Source: Chlorops oryzae (Eukaryota > Arthropoda > Insecta > Diptera > Chloropidae). Taken from it: DNA of 64,000 nt. The notes under the pieces are model-generated. The model saw only the letters and a program-made list of their open reading frames with translations, had not been told where the DNA came from and searched no databases. Within the stretch, counting starts at the first letter, position 1; every line of letters begins with the position of its first letter. The stretch spans positions 49,169,979 to 49,233,978 of the forward strand of contig CM035808.1 in the NCBI GenBank assembly GCA_020466095.1, given 5' to 3'. The position numbers and the translations under genes are program-made. This document shows, piece by piece, positions 10,650 through 21,991 of the stretch.

Positions 10650-11752
10650 GATATGGTGTTATTTACGTGTTAAAGGAGGCTTTTCTGTTAAGCGGCCTTT
10701 AACACCATGTGCTGTACGTGTTTTTCCATACAAATTCTTAACACGAAAGGCAAGTGTTATTCTCAATAACACCTCGGTAACACCTCGTTCGATAAGAAAA
10801 TATCGATTTATCGTATCGAAATTCGTGCATATCTAACAGTCAAAATGAAATCAAAACAAAAAGCGACAATGGAAGGTAAAAGAAACTTTGTTTTTAATAT
10901 TTTTGAAATATTAAGAAACTAATTTTTCAGATTTGAATAAGAAAAAGCGGAAGAGCCATCAAGGTGGAATTTCCGTTTGAAAATGAAAAAGGTCTCCAGA
11001 AATAAAAATGTACTGATTTTAGCGCTTGTAAAGCTGGCAGCATTACTTGCAATCAGCGTTGCCATAAGTGAAGATTTATTTTCAAACCGAAGATTTTTTG
11101 AGTAGTTTTTTATTAAAAATCTTCAAAAGAAGATTTTTATTTTTGAAAAATATTGCAGTGCAAAAATCTTCAAAATGAAGATAATTAGTTTTTCAGTATA
11201 ATTTTATTGAAATTAATTCATATCAATTACTTTCTATTTTTTTTTTCTAAGTGTAAATTTTTCAAAAATTCCGGAGATGAATTGGAATCTTAAAAATGGC
11301 ATTTTTTATATATATATTTTTTGTTTGTTGAAAAAACTGTGTTCTTGTTATAAAAAAGTTGTTGTTGACGTCTTTGTTGTGATACCATGAAGGTTGTATT
11401 CATATTATTTTGTGATACTTATTTGTTAAGGCAATGAAGGTATATTTTTATTTTTGTCAATAAAATCAAGAAAAAAACACTTTTGCTTTTATTTTATTTG
11501 AAATTTTAAGTGAAGATTTTTTTAGTTAGGTTTGAGGTCAAGAAGATTTTTCAAAGTCTTAAAACTTCATTTTGAAGATTTTTTGGAACACAATGAAGAA
11601 TTTTTGGCCTCTTGTAATGGCAACACTGCTTGCAATTGAAAATACACGAACAGCTGTCAAGCTTTAACACCTTCGTACAATGTGCAAGTGGAAATGGTAG
11701 TGTTTAATCGAAGTGTTAAAGCTTCACACTTCAGAATTTAACACCATATGGA
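10650..11752. mobile_element. Inverted-repeat element with atatggtgtta ends
   Basis: The left end atatggtgttatttacg and the right end (complement of atatggtgttaaattctg) are inverted, and gtgttaaag-type motifs recur inside near both ends. The TSD is not resolved. It encloses the hAT element at 11054-11628. No coding region. Confidence 0.55.
11054..11628. mobile_element. hAT-like non-autonomous element (cagcgttgcca ends)
   Basis: Left end cagcgttgccataag; right end is the complement of cagtgttgccattac. The 8-bp TSD cttgcaat lies at 11046-11053 and 11629-11636. Many gaagatttt motifs flank the ends internally. No coding region. Confidence 0.87.
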
Positions 11753-12477
11753 AACGTACTTGTTGTGAGTCAAAAAACGTCACGTCACACGATAACGTAA
11801 CGCTGCCAGCACTAGCGTCAACGGCACGCTATCAGCGCTAAGCCAAAAGCAGTGCAATAAATAATGCAGCATAAACAAATGCCACGGCACCACTTCAACT
11901 CGACACCTAACACCTCCAACAACAACAGCACGAGCGATCATGAAATCGAACGCCTCAACAAAACAACAACGGTCGGCGTTCGAAGTCACAGAAAGAGACA
12001 CTGTTATCGGAGACGGCAACAACAACAACACGGGCTCGTAATGACAAACAGACCGTCGATGTCAATGTCAATCGAGAATCGATCGTTCAAGGCCATCGAT
12101 CGAAAGGGAAAGCAGGCAGACGAAAGGCGAAAGAACACGAGCCGCCGAGTCAGCATGTGGACCACACACAAACAAGGGATGTTTGCGGCATGCGTTTGCT
12201 TGTTCGTATTACATTTCGTTCTTTACGTCTTTTGTGTGTGCACTTGGCTTGCATTAAACCGTACATATGTCGAATGGGTTTGGAGTGATCGGCATATTTA
12301 GCTGATTGTCAATATATGGCACGACGATTAAATAGAAGACAACGGCACTTATGCAATCGCCGAAAAAGCCGAAATGCAGAATAGATGGTGACCAAGGGAC
12401 GCTTGCGGGGAGGTTAGCTGAAGAAGAAACATATGACGCTAGCAACTATCGATATTGCGAACGGAGCAATATTTAAC

Positions 12478-12485
12478 TATAAAAG
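12478..12485 (+). promoter_or_regulatory. LTR TATA box
   Basis: tataaaag in the context ttaactataaaagcaaag. The same box is at 19425-19432 in the 3' LTR. It probably marks the U3/R region of the LTR. Confidence 0.7.
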
Positions 12486-12658
12486 CAAAGTACGATGGAC
12501 AAAAAGGGACTTATCATCGATTGGCACTCCGAGTATTAAGAAGATCTCAACTTTGGCGCACCTACTTACGAGCCAGGACGACAAAGTGTGGATCTCAGTG
12601 TTAGCTAGGGAATTAGGGCAGTAAAGTCAGCTAGAATAGAACGTTTGAAAGAGACTTT

Positions 12659-12677
12659 AATAAATAAACAATAAATG
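12659..12677 (+). terminator. LTR poly(A) signals
   Basis: aataaataaacaataaatg contains overlapping AATAAA-type signals about 180 bases downstream of the TATA box, repeated in the 3' LTR. Confidence 0.65.
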
Positions 12678-12781
12678 AACAATTATTACAACGAGTAAAG
12701 GAGTGTTTTATTTGGCGAAAAAACGGAATCCTTGTTGGCGCTTACAGAGGTCCTTTCTCCCCAGGACACACGCAACATTTA

Positions 12782-12795
12782 TGGCGCAGCCGGTA
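12782..12795 (+). promoter_or_regulatory. Primer-binding site, tRNA-Ser-like
   Basis: tggcgcagccggta lies four bases after the 5' LTR and begins TGG, the complement of a tRNA CCA end. The sequence matches what I would expect for a tRNA-Ser acceptor end. That tRNA identity is from general knowledge, not from a search. Confidence 0.7.
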
Positions 12796-13365
12796 TTCGA
12801 CTAAGGATAGTCGGGAGGATACTACAATCCTGAAGTATAAAATTAATAAAGTTAAAAAGTGAAAACAAAATTTTGGCAAGTGAGGGTCGAAATCGATATC
12901 GATTGCGAAAACTGAAGTCCTTTATTTAAAAAAACCGTTGAACAGGAACGACGTTTCATTCATTGGTGCCTGGGAGGAACGACTGTTTCCAAAAGGCGTT
13001 TTTACGAAAAAGACTAAAGTGTTCAATATCATACCGATATTTCTGTCGAGTCAAATTGCACTATAAACGCAATTTGGGAGCGATAGGGTGCCCAAAACAA
13101 ATTAACTTATAACATAAGTTTTTATAATTAACAAACAACGAATATAAAACTTCAGAAGAATAGCTAACAGAATAATATGGTAAGTCCACAAACAAAACTT
13201 TTATAACATATTCCTCACAGGCTTCACATCAATTTAAAATTTTGATCTTAAATTTTTGAATTAATTAAAATTTTGAAACTTTAAAAAAAAAGAGAGAAAA
13301 GAGAGGTAAATTCAATTGTTATGCGTCATTTTATAAGCGGAGTTTTCCGTTGGACAGGGTAATTT

Positions 13366-15174
13366 ATGGATAAACAGTGCGAAAATCTAAAACAAAAGCT
13401 CAAAGAGTCTGAAGGGCATGCGACTACACTACAAGCAGAAGCGTGGGAATTAATAAGGGAAATAAACCCTAATAGAGAATTTTGGACTTTAATAAAAAAT
13501 CAGATCGGACTATCTACATGTAATCAGTTAGAAGAGGCAGTTTTTCTGATAGATACAGCTAAAAGGACAGTGAGCGCTACCAACGATTCCGCAAAAAGCA
13601 AAATAGAAGATCTAGAAGAGACAGTTGCGTATTAACAGAAGAATTGCAAAGATCTGAGGGAGAGAATAGATACCGAAACTCGATTAATAGAAGAGGCTGA
13701 GGACGAAAACGAAACCTTAAGAAAAGCTCTCCAATCAGCAGTAGGGAGTTAACTTTCAGAATCCATAGAAAAGGATAAAGCAGATCTTAAGGAAAAGGAA
13801 AAAGAAATCCATTTCCTAAAAGTAGAAGTAGGAAATCTAAAACGAGAGTTAAGGATAGTCTGCGGCACGTCCCCACTTCCAACAAGAAGAGAGTCACTCC
13901 TTTTGAACAGCACAACGATCGAAGTTCCGCCAGAAAACAGGCTAACAATGGCGACTCCACAAAACATGAAAGATATCATCAGAACAGTCCACGATGTAGT
14001 CCCAAGTTTTACGGGAACTAGAGGGCCTGGATTCAAAGACGAGGTGTCACAATTCATCGAAGGCCTCGCTCTACTCAATGAGACTATCGAAAGAGCAAAT
14101 GTAACACAGGCAATACGCATAGTCAAACAAAAACTAATGGGACCAGCATACCCGCAGATCAACAACAGAAAATTTGAAACATTGGAGGAACTCCAAGAAT
14201 ATGTAAGACGAACCTATGCAACAATCCGGACATTAGAGGACATTAGAGCGGACATAATAAACGCTCTACAACAAAAGGACGAGTCCGCAGCCTTATTCGG
14301 AGGAAGAATGGAGACATACCTCAATGAAGCGGAAATGATAATTACCCAAAGATGGGGAGGCGCAGAAGCAAGAGCAGTACTGTGGGAATACGACGACCTA
14401 GCAAAAAAGCATTTCATATTTGGAATAAAAACGGAATCCTTGTTGGCGCTTACAGAGGTCCTTTCTCCCCAGCAGACACGCAACATTTATGGCGCAGCCG
14501 GTAGAATTCGAACCTACGCTCCCATATCGGCACCCATATTAGGGCTTAAAAGGGAATCCTTACAACAATCACTTGTGAACATGGGTGACCTAAATCTAAA
14601 GGGTCTGATAGAGGCAGCAGAGCATTCGGAAAATATACTTAAATCAGGCCGAATCAATATAAACACAATAAGCTCCGCAGCCGAAGAAAGGCTGGTGTGC
14701 GCTTTTTGTCAACAACCAGGCCACACGAGAGATGTGTGCATAAAGAGGAGAAACACAGCATACTGCGCGCCGTGTGGTGTATACGGGCATGACGAGACCC
14801 ACGGGTGCCGGAGAGACAGTCCAAGACGGACAGAAGAAAGAAATCCCGCTAGAGCTGAATGCACACACTGTGGGAAGGCGGGGCATAAGGAGGAAGACTG
14901 TTGGGCGAAGTTAGTCGCCCTTTTCTGCGAAAAATGCCAAGTGAAGGGCCATAAGACCAATAAATTCTGTAGAAGAGAGAACAGGCAACAGAATGTGCAG
15001 CCACGGTCTACACCGAGCAACCAGAGAAGGCCTAACGAAAACAACCAAATACAGTGCTTCATGTGCAAAGAAATAGGCCATATTGCCCGAAATTGCCCAC
15101 AACAGACACAGCGTAGCCAGGCAATCCCCGCACCTAACACGGGAAACGCCCAGCGGCCCAGTCTCGGCCGGTAG
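13366..15174 (+). pseudogene. gag: Gag polyprotein with five CCHC-type zinc knuckles, two stops
   Basis: One frame runs from the ATG at 13366 to the stop at 15174 (603 codons), broken by in-frame stops at 13633-13635 and 13750-13752. The N-terminal third is charged and coiled-coil-like. The middle resembles retroviral capsid, with a MATPQNMKDIIRTVHDVVPS start. The C-terminal third has knuckle-like C-x2-C-x4-H-x4/5-C units: CAFCQQPGHTRDVC, CAPCGVYGHDETHGC, CTHCGKAGHKEEDC, CEKCQVKGHKTNKFC and CFMCKEIGHIARNC. The role would be particle assembly and RNA packaging. Around codons 354-395 it includes a segment matching the end of the LTR plus the PBS, which is not normal gag sequence. After 15174 the neighbouring frames show no protease motif. 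Confidence 0.88.
14427..14518 (+). other. U5-PBS-tRNA-like segment inside the gag frame
   Basis: Bases 14427-14503 match the end of the LTR plus leader (12719-12795) almost exactly: the last 59 bases of the LTR, a ttta spacer and the primer-binding site. The gag copy then continues gaattcgaacctacg. Read on the opposite strand, this gives a T-arm-like stem and TTCGAAT loop followed by an acceptor-like stretch ending CCA. It stays in frame. The segment is bounded by similar bases (aacggaatcctt and aagggaatcctt, near 14430 and 14550), as if about 120 bases had been added. Confidence 0.75.
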
Positions 15175-15428
15175 ACTGGAGTGCCCAAAAAGAAGATTTA
15201 GAACGGCCAAACCCTGCCCTTGGGAACAGCCACAAACCAGGGGCAGGAGGAGGGGGAGAGCCAGGGTGCAAAGAAGATCCTTTGGACAGCCTAGGCGTAG
15301 AACGACGGGAAGAGCCAGGGGGGCAAGAAGTGCCTTTGGACAGTCTGAGAACAAGAACACTAAGACCAAAATGGGGAAAATCGATAAGAGAGATTCCGAC
15401 GGAAGAAATCGAAAATGAAATAAAAGAA

Positions 15429-15797
15429 ACAAGTAAAAAAGCTAAATTCGATCAAGCCCGACTTTGAAATACCCAGCGTCCCGAAATTATGAGCGCACTA
15501 TGTTTTGCTTCTCCATTTGTGGGCGTGGCAGTGGGAGGGCAAAATAAATTATTTCCCTACACCTTTCATTCGCCTTGGTGAACCTATGTTGCGAATTTGA
15601 AGCTTCTACGCCTTTTACTTCGGAAGTTACGAAAAATCTTCATTTGTGGGCGTGGCAGTGGGCGGGCCAATTAAAAATTTTTCCTACACCTTTCATTCGC
15701 CTTGGTGAACCCATGTTGCAAATTTGAAGCTTCTACGCCTTTTACTTCGGAAGTTACGAAAAATCTTCATTTGTGGGCGTGGCAGTGGGCCGGCCAC
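15429..15797. repeat. Dispersed repeat occupying the pol position
   Basis: Begins aacaagtaaaaaagctaaat, then cgactttgaaatacccagcg, followed by two to three tandem copies of a roughly 115-bp unit containing cttcatttgtgggcgtggca and ccttggtgaacc. The same repeat occurs inverted at 51760-52290. It sits where protease, RT, RNase H and integrase are expected. Whether it replaced pol or was inserted after the deletion cannot be told from one copy. Confidence 0.75.
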
Positions 15798-16036
15798 ATA
15801 AACTAACAAACAAAACAATAACCCGTGCCTTACGGCAACAAAAAAAAAAAAATTATGCAAATTAATAATAACAAAAAAAAAAAAAATGGAAGAAATAGAG
15901 CGTTCTTTTAAGAATATTTTCAAACACATTGTTTTATTTGTCCAACGGAAATAGGTGGAGAAGAGTGGAGGAGCCCTTGTGGAAGCGACAAAGGGCGTAG
16001 ATGTGTGTGCAAATTCCGTTTTCTTTTTCTTTTCAG

Positions 16037-17314
16037 GAAAAAATAATCATCTTGGGGTTAATAACAACAGTCACCTACGGACGACTTCAAATAACACCAG
16101 TAGACGAACAAGGAGGATTTGTCCAGATCCACATACAAGAAACAGAAATCCTGAAGGTCATCAATACAATCAATGAGTATGTCGATACGGTAGAAATAAA
16201 AAACAGAGAGCTGGCAGAAATTAGAACAATTTGATCAAAACTTAGCTCCATAATACCAAGGGAGAATGATCGATCTCGAAGAGGACTTCTGAACGCAGTA
16301 GGTACGGCCGCCAACTGGCTACTTGGCGTCATGGACGACGAAGACCGGAAAGAAATCCTAGAGCACCTGACATTGGCAGACCAGAATAGCCATAACGCCA
16401 TAAAAGGGTTGAACGAACAAATATACATAAACGATTTTTTCAACGAAACAATTTCAACGATAAAAAGGACGATGGAAAAGGATCTGGGCATGGTTAACGA
16501 AGTATTCACCACAGTAAAAAGGCAAAACGATGAAATCACTAAGCACCTCCGTTATCATGACCAGATGCTAAAACTAAAAAGTATAGAGGAAAAGGTCAAT
16601 ATCATCCAGGACAGTATCTCATCAGCAAAAAACGGGGTGGCGCATCCCAACATACTAACGACGGAGGAGATAGAAAGATTCAAAATGGACTATTACAAAG
16701 TAAAACTAATCAGAGTGGTAGTGATGTCATACGTAAACAAAGCACTAATAATCGCAGTAAAAATCCCAAGAAACTTCCGGAAAATAGAAGTAAAATGGTT
16801 AACCCCTCTTCCAAACCTGAATCACAAGGAAATAATAGAAAGGGACGAACATATCACAACAATAGATAACACAACTTACAGATTCACGGAAAATGCGGTA
16901 CGAAAGGAATTGAAAAAGAGTAGAAACTGCTTTTTTCTTAACACATTTAGACTCCAGTATAACAACAAAATCTCCATACAATACATAGACGAATCAACAC
17001 TACTAATAAAAAACGCGAGGCAAACGCAGATCACACACGATTGCGACAAGCGCAACATTACACTTAACAAGAACGTACTCATCTCCTTCTCCAATTGCAC
17101 CATAATCATTCAAGACCAAAATTTTACGAATACTCAGATCATAATGAACGAAAAATATTTCTACCCAGAAGAAAAAAAAAACAATATCAAATTCAACGAC
17201 TCCATCAACTTCGAAGAAATTCAAATAAAAAGTGTTAAAAACCGAAAACTCATTGAAGAATTAAAATTACCCAGAAATATATCATATGGCATAAGCACCA
17301 CGCTCGTAGCATAG
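16037..17314 (+). pseudogene. env: Envelope glycoprotein (errantivirus Env), one stop and a shifted end
   Basis: A strong splice acceptor (ttctttttcttttcag, ending 16036) precedes a frame that is open to 17314 except for a TGA at 16232-16234. Visible landmarks are a hydrophobic start after the acceptor (a signal peptide in the family), a basic furin-like cleavage site RSRR at about 16275-16286, and directly after it a glycine/alanine-rich stretch in the position of a fusion peptide. A long helical, charged ectodomain follows. The stop at 17312-17314 falls where the membrane anchor should be, and hydrophobic residues and a basic tail continue in another frame just downstream, so a frameshift probably removed the anchor. 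The copy is non-functional as it stands. Confidence 0.8.
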
Positions 17315-18693
17315 CAGCAATAATAGGAGTCATATTCCATAAGGAAAAACAGCAAGAAGAGGAAAAATTTCATACCCGCATCAGACAAGGGTGCGGCGCA
17401 AAGAGCCTAACGTCAACATAAATTAAAAGAACCAAAGGCGTATGCAATTATTTATCAATATAATTTTATTATTAATTTTTTTATTTTCTTTGCTTTTGAG
17501 TTCTATTTACAGTTTTTTTTCCCCCCCTTTTAATCCCATGGGTCGAGGATAAATCGGTATCGGAAAAATTTTTTTTTCTTTTCTCTATCTTCGATTCCAA
17601 GGACACACGTGCACGCACGAAACATGCAGACACATGTGCAGAAAAAAAAAAGAAAAAAAAAACCGAACAAAAAGGGTAAAGAAAAAGCATTTGCAAGCAA
17701 AATGCATGCTTGCACATGGTTAATAATCGAAGTAGAATATTTCCAATAATGCATTGACGGGTTTATATATTTTTTTTTGTGTCTTCTACACTGCAATATT
17801 TTGGTAAATCAGCACAAAACCTCAACCTTCATTAAAGGGGGGAAGGGGTAGTAGTACGTATAACAAGTAATATAAAGAATCATGCCCCGTACAAAGCCTA
17901 TAGAATAACAAACAAAAACCATTCACATTACATTTCTCGACTCCAAAATATGTGAAAAGGAAGTCAGCAAAGTCTGATTAAGAATTATATAAAAAGCATA
18001 AGCAAATTTTATTCTTCAATGTCGAGTAATTCAAAAAAAAAGAAAAAAAAAAAAAGATTTAATGAAGTACTTTGGATTATAAAAAAAAAAAAAAAAAAAA
18101 ATTATATTTAAGTATTTTCATTTACACTTGCTATCCAATTTAAGAATATGATTTATAAGAAACTGTAAGAATCCAAAAAAAAAAAAACAAAAAAAAAACA
18201 AAATATATATATATTAACAAAGTTTTCGATCCAATTAAAAAAAAAAAAAAATAAATAAATAAAAGAAAACAAATATATAGCATAGTTTGAAAGAAAATAT
18301 GAATTGAAACCCATAAAATATCGAATATCTATTAATTCTATTAAGAAAAAAATTTTTTAAGTAAAATATTGTCAATAGCGAAATGTTTAAAAACAATTTG
18401 AGCAAACATTATAATAGTTTAAGGTAGAAAGTACAATTCTAAATCTTCTTCAAATCACTGAGATCCTACACCGGAACAACAACAATCAAGACACAACAAC
18501 ATTTACGGCATCAGCAACTGTCAGCGTAAGCAAGCACAACAACAAGCGAATGATACAATAAGTTCGCCTATTGCAACCACAGCAACAGAGTCAAGTACAC
18601 CAGCACCAACACCAGCACTATCAAAAGCATTATCAGACAACAACAGTGTAGCCACAACGATTTTATAAATAGTCACGATGCTCGTGACCTGCC
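17315..18693. other. AT-rich 3' internal region of the LTR element
   Basis: No gene. It contains many poly(A)/poly(T) runs of 10-20 bases (17515-18350) and a CAA/CAG-rich stretch at about 18470-18620 just before the polypurine tract. Confidence 0.6.
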
Positions 18694-18707
18694 GAGGAGG
18701 GGAGGGA
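18694..18707 (+). promoter_or_regulatory. Polypurine tract
   Basis: gaggaggggaggga lies directly before the 3' LTR, the expected plus-strand primer site of an LTR retroelement. Confidence 0.85.
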
Positions 18708-19724
18708 TGTTGTGAGTCAAAAAACGTCACGTCACACGATAACGTAACGCTGCCAGCACTAGCGTCAACGGCACGCTATCAGCGCTAAGCCAAAAGCAGT
18801 GCAATAAATAATGCAGCATAAACAAATGCAACGGCACCACTTCAACTCGACACCTAACACCTCCAACAACAACAGCACGAGCGAGCATGAAATCGAACGC
18901 CTCAACAAAACAACAACGGTCGGCGTTCGAAGTCACAGAAAGAGACACTGTTACCGGAGACGGCAACAACAACAACACGGGCTCGTAATGACAAACAGAC
19001 CGTCGATGTCAATGTCAACCGAGAATCGATCGTTCAAGGCCATCGATCGAAAGGGAAAGCAGGCAGACGAAAGGCGAAAGAACACGAGCCGCCGAGTCAG
19101 CATGTGGACCACACACAAACAAGGGATGTTTGCGGCATGCGTTTGCTTGTTCGTATTACATTTCGTTCTTTACGTCTTTTGTGTGTGCACTTGGCTTGCA
19201 TTAAACCGTACATATGTCGAATGGGTTTAGAGTGATCGGCTTATTTAGCTGATTGTCAATATATGGCACGACGATTAAATAGAAGACAACGGCACTTATG
19301 CAATCGCCGAAAAAGCCGAAATGCAGAATAGATGGTGACCAAGGGACGCTTGCGGGGAGGTTAGCTGAAGAAGAAACCTATAACGCTAGCAACTATCGAT
19401 ATTGCGAACGGAGCAATATTTAACTATAAAAGCAAAGTACGATGGACAAAAAGGGACTTATCATCGATTGGCACTCCGAGTATTAAGAAGATCTCAACTT
19501 TGGCGCACCTACTTACGAGCCAGGACGACAAAGTGTGGATCTCAGTGTTAGCTAGGGAATTAGGGCAGTAAAGTAAGCTAGAATAGAACGTTTGAAAGAG
19601 ACTTTAATAAATAAACAATAAATGAACAATTATTACAACGAGTAAAGGAGTGTTTTATTTGGCGAAAAAACGGAATCCTTGTTGGCGCTTACAGAGGTCC
19701 TTTCTCCCCAGCAGACACGCAACA
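18708..19724 (+). repeat. 3' LTR
   Basis: Same length as the 5' LTR, with about 1% difference counted by eye. Its last bases (cccagcagacacgcaaca) match the gag-embedded segment better than the 5' LTR does (which has ccaggacacacgcaaca). Confidence 0.93.
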
Positions 19725-20079
19725 TACTATAAGAAACTGAAACTTAAATGAAAAAACAAAAACAACAAATTATTGTTTACGAATATATAAACAAAGTGAG
19801 TGTTTGATGACATTTGAATCAATTTTATAATGGTTTTCCACAGTGTACAAGGTGGGCCTGGCATATATAAAATAAAATAAACAGCAAAGTAAAATTTAAA
19901 TAATATGAAATAAAATTTATATTTTATTATCTTAAATTCTTTAACGTTATTCTAAAATCATTACATGTTTTGCATGAAGTTTCAGAAAGTTAAAAAATAC
20001 CTTCTGTTATCCTTTCCATCCAACAAAAAGTTTTCCTTTTTGCAGGCATTATAGAAGCACACGGTATATGATTAAGTAT

Positions 20080-20520
20080 TAAAAAACTCATAGAAAGTGG
20101 GCGTGGCAGCTCAAGAAATTTTTTTTTTTTTTTTTAAATAGTATTTCCTGTTTCTTTGGCAACCTGAACCACAATTAAGTTGAAAATACTGAATTTTGAA
20201 ATTTTTGTTTTATGTAAAGTGGGCGTGGCATTTGTCCGATTTTCTTAAAGTAAAATTTTTTTGGTTAAGAGTATCGAATCCTACTACCCTACCAAATTTC
20301 ATTAAGATCGTACCAAAAATGCAACTTTTGGAAATTTCAGGTGTATGGACGGTAGGCGTGGCAATGATCCGATTTCCACGAAATTTTGAAATTTTTTTAA
20401 TTTTGTCAAAACTATGGTATGTGCCAAATTTCAATGTTCTACGACCACTCCTTCTAGTTTTTTCCGAAAAATGTATGAGGCGGGATCACTGTGTGACGTC
20501 TAAATCGTGACATAGACAAA
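20080..20520. repeat. Dispersed gtgggcgtggc-type repeat
   Basis: Spaced 'gtgggcgtggca' or 'gtaggcgtggca' motifs at about 20098, 20219 and 20351 within AT-rich sequence, similar in style to 59380-59690. The overlapping open frames are not credible genes. 19729-20079 shows nothing else. Confidence 0.5.
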
Positions 20521-20641
20521 ATTATTTTGAGTTTTGTGATGTGAAAAAATCGGAGTAGATTTCAGGTATAGGGTAGTGGCGGAGTAGATTTCAAAAATTT
20601 TTAAAAAATGTAGTAGATCTACTCCGATCGGAGTATTGACC

Positions 20642-20905
20642 GAACAATACAATACTACAAGCGACACTCTCAAATTTTTTTGAATTTGCTTGTAGGTATG
20701 ATAATAATGTGTAGGAGTGAAGGCAACGGGAAACATTTTGCATGAGTGCGACTGAAAAAGATAGAGTTTTGTCAACGACTGCTGTGGTGAACAGTTCAAC
20801 AGCCCTGCAAGAAGTATGATTTAGTTAAGCTCTAGCGTTTTACTAGTTCTAATTCCACCAGCACTGGTTCTTCTTTATACCCCTGGTTATGTATTACCCT
20901 GTACA
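20642..20905. repeat. Repeat X, copy 1
   Basis: From acaatactacaagcgacact to acccctggttatgtattacc. The same sequence occurs in inverse orientation at 57009-57203 and 58459-58548, where a foldback element splits it. This copy is unsplit and shows the empty site. No coding capacity seen. Confidence 0.8.
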
Positions 20906-21988
20906 ATTTGGGAACCAATTGCGTAAATTGGTTATAGTAAAACACTACTTCCTCTGAAAAATTATTGACCACAACATGTGGTTTTTTGGTTATTTTTGTT
21001 CTAAAGTTTTTTGAGCCTCCAATACGCAATATTTAAAAGACACCGAATTATTTTTCGTGTTTGTTTTATTTACAAAAATATTTGTAATATTATATATCAA
21101 GATAGATTTTATTTTTGATTTCGGAGCACCAACGCTCTTTGCAACAACTATATAATGACAACTCTTATTACTGACACGAAAAACAATTTTTCCATGCAAT
21201 ACTGCTCGGAGCTTTATACGAAGCTCTACCCCTCTTTGCACTAGTTCTTTAGTTTTGGTGTTACTACTCCCACCAAGCAAAGTAAGGAAATATGACTAGC
21301 GCTAAGTCCATTCGACCTATTTTGGTTATGCTTTACCTATTTTTGACAAAATTTCTGCCTTAAAAATACCCTAACTTAAAAGTAAGTTTAACAAGGTCGA
21401 AATTACCTAAATTCAACCTATATCATGGCTTAAAAGTCAATGTGACTTTAAAGAATATTTTAGGTCGAAAATAGGTAAAACAGTCCTTCCTAAATTCCCT
21501 AATAGTGCCATAACTTTGAATTCCAAATTAGGTAAGTTTTTTAAGGCATATGGACTAAACTTTGGACTTAATTTCGACTATTAGGTCAATTCTACTTTTA
21601 GGGCGATATTAGGTCAAAAAAATTACTTGTTTTGTTGCCTTTCTGCCCTATAAGTGGAGATGTCTTGATTATTCGACTTTTATGTCGAAATGCCTCTGAA
21701 GGAAAAACACAAAGCTAAAAACAAACGTATGCCCTATTTTGACCTAAAAGGACGATTATGTAAAGTAACGTTGAGAGCATAAAAAGTGTGAGTTTTAATT
21801 AATGAATTTTTTTTCGGCCAGAATAAAATTGCTTTTGTTCCCAATTGCTAGGAACATATGCATACTCTAAACGCGAAGAAGCACCGCGAGTTTTAATGAA
21901 AGCTAAAAGTAGCATAAAAGAGCTGAAATTGACGGAAAAAGCTTTAAATTTCCGCATGCCTGCTCTCGATGTTGCATGCTCGGCTGCA
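20906..21988. other. Non-coding stretch with repeated 'aggtcgaaat/cctaatt' motifs
   Basis: Minus-strand frames at 20832-21280 have no recognisable domain. Between about 21300 and 21620 short motifs such as taggtcgaaa, cctattttgacc and aattaggtaa recur in both orientations, which looks like the subterminal region of a DNA transposon, but I cannot set borders. Confidence 0.4.
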
Positions 21989-21991
21989 CAT

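Larger units (their letters stand above)
11761..12777 (+). repeat. 5' LTR
   Basis: Begins tgttgtgagtcaaaaaacgt and ends cgcaaca. It contains a TATA box and overlapping aataaa poly(A) signals. Open frames inside (for example 11864-12301) occur in both LTRs and look incidental. The last 59 bases are repeated inside gag (see 14427-14518). Confidence 0.93.
11761..19724 (+). mobile_element. Env-bearing Ty3/gypsy (errantivirus-type) element lacking pol
   Basis: Two 1017-bp LTRs (11761-12777 and 18708-19724) differ at roughly ten to twelve positions by eye. The 4-bp TSD tact lies at 11757-11760 and 19725-19728. The order is LTR, primer-binding site, gag with CCHC fingers, a dispersed repeat where pol should be, a spliced env frame, an AT-rich stretch, a polypurine tract and the second LTR. 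A 4-bp TSD and an env with a furin-like site are typical of insect errantiviruses. No protease, reverse transcriptase, RNase H or integrase motif is present, so the copy cannot replicate by itself. Confidence 0.92.

Noticed and set aside
11864..12301. 145-codon frame in the 5' LTR as a gene
   Set aside because: It lies wholly in the LTR, recurs in the 3' LTR, and is low-complexity with no domain. Probably incidental.
14709..15432. Long minus-strand frames over gag
   Set aside because: They are shadows of the gag zinc-knuckle region and carry no motif.
20196..20510. 104-codon frame
   Set aside because: It lies in the gtgggcgtggc dispersed repeat with no protein motif.
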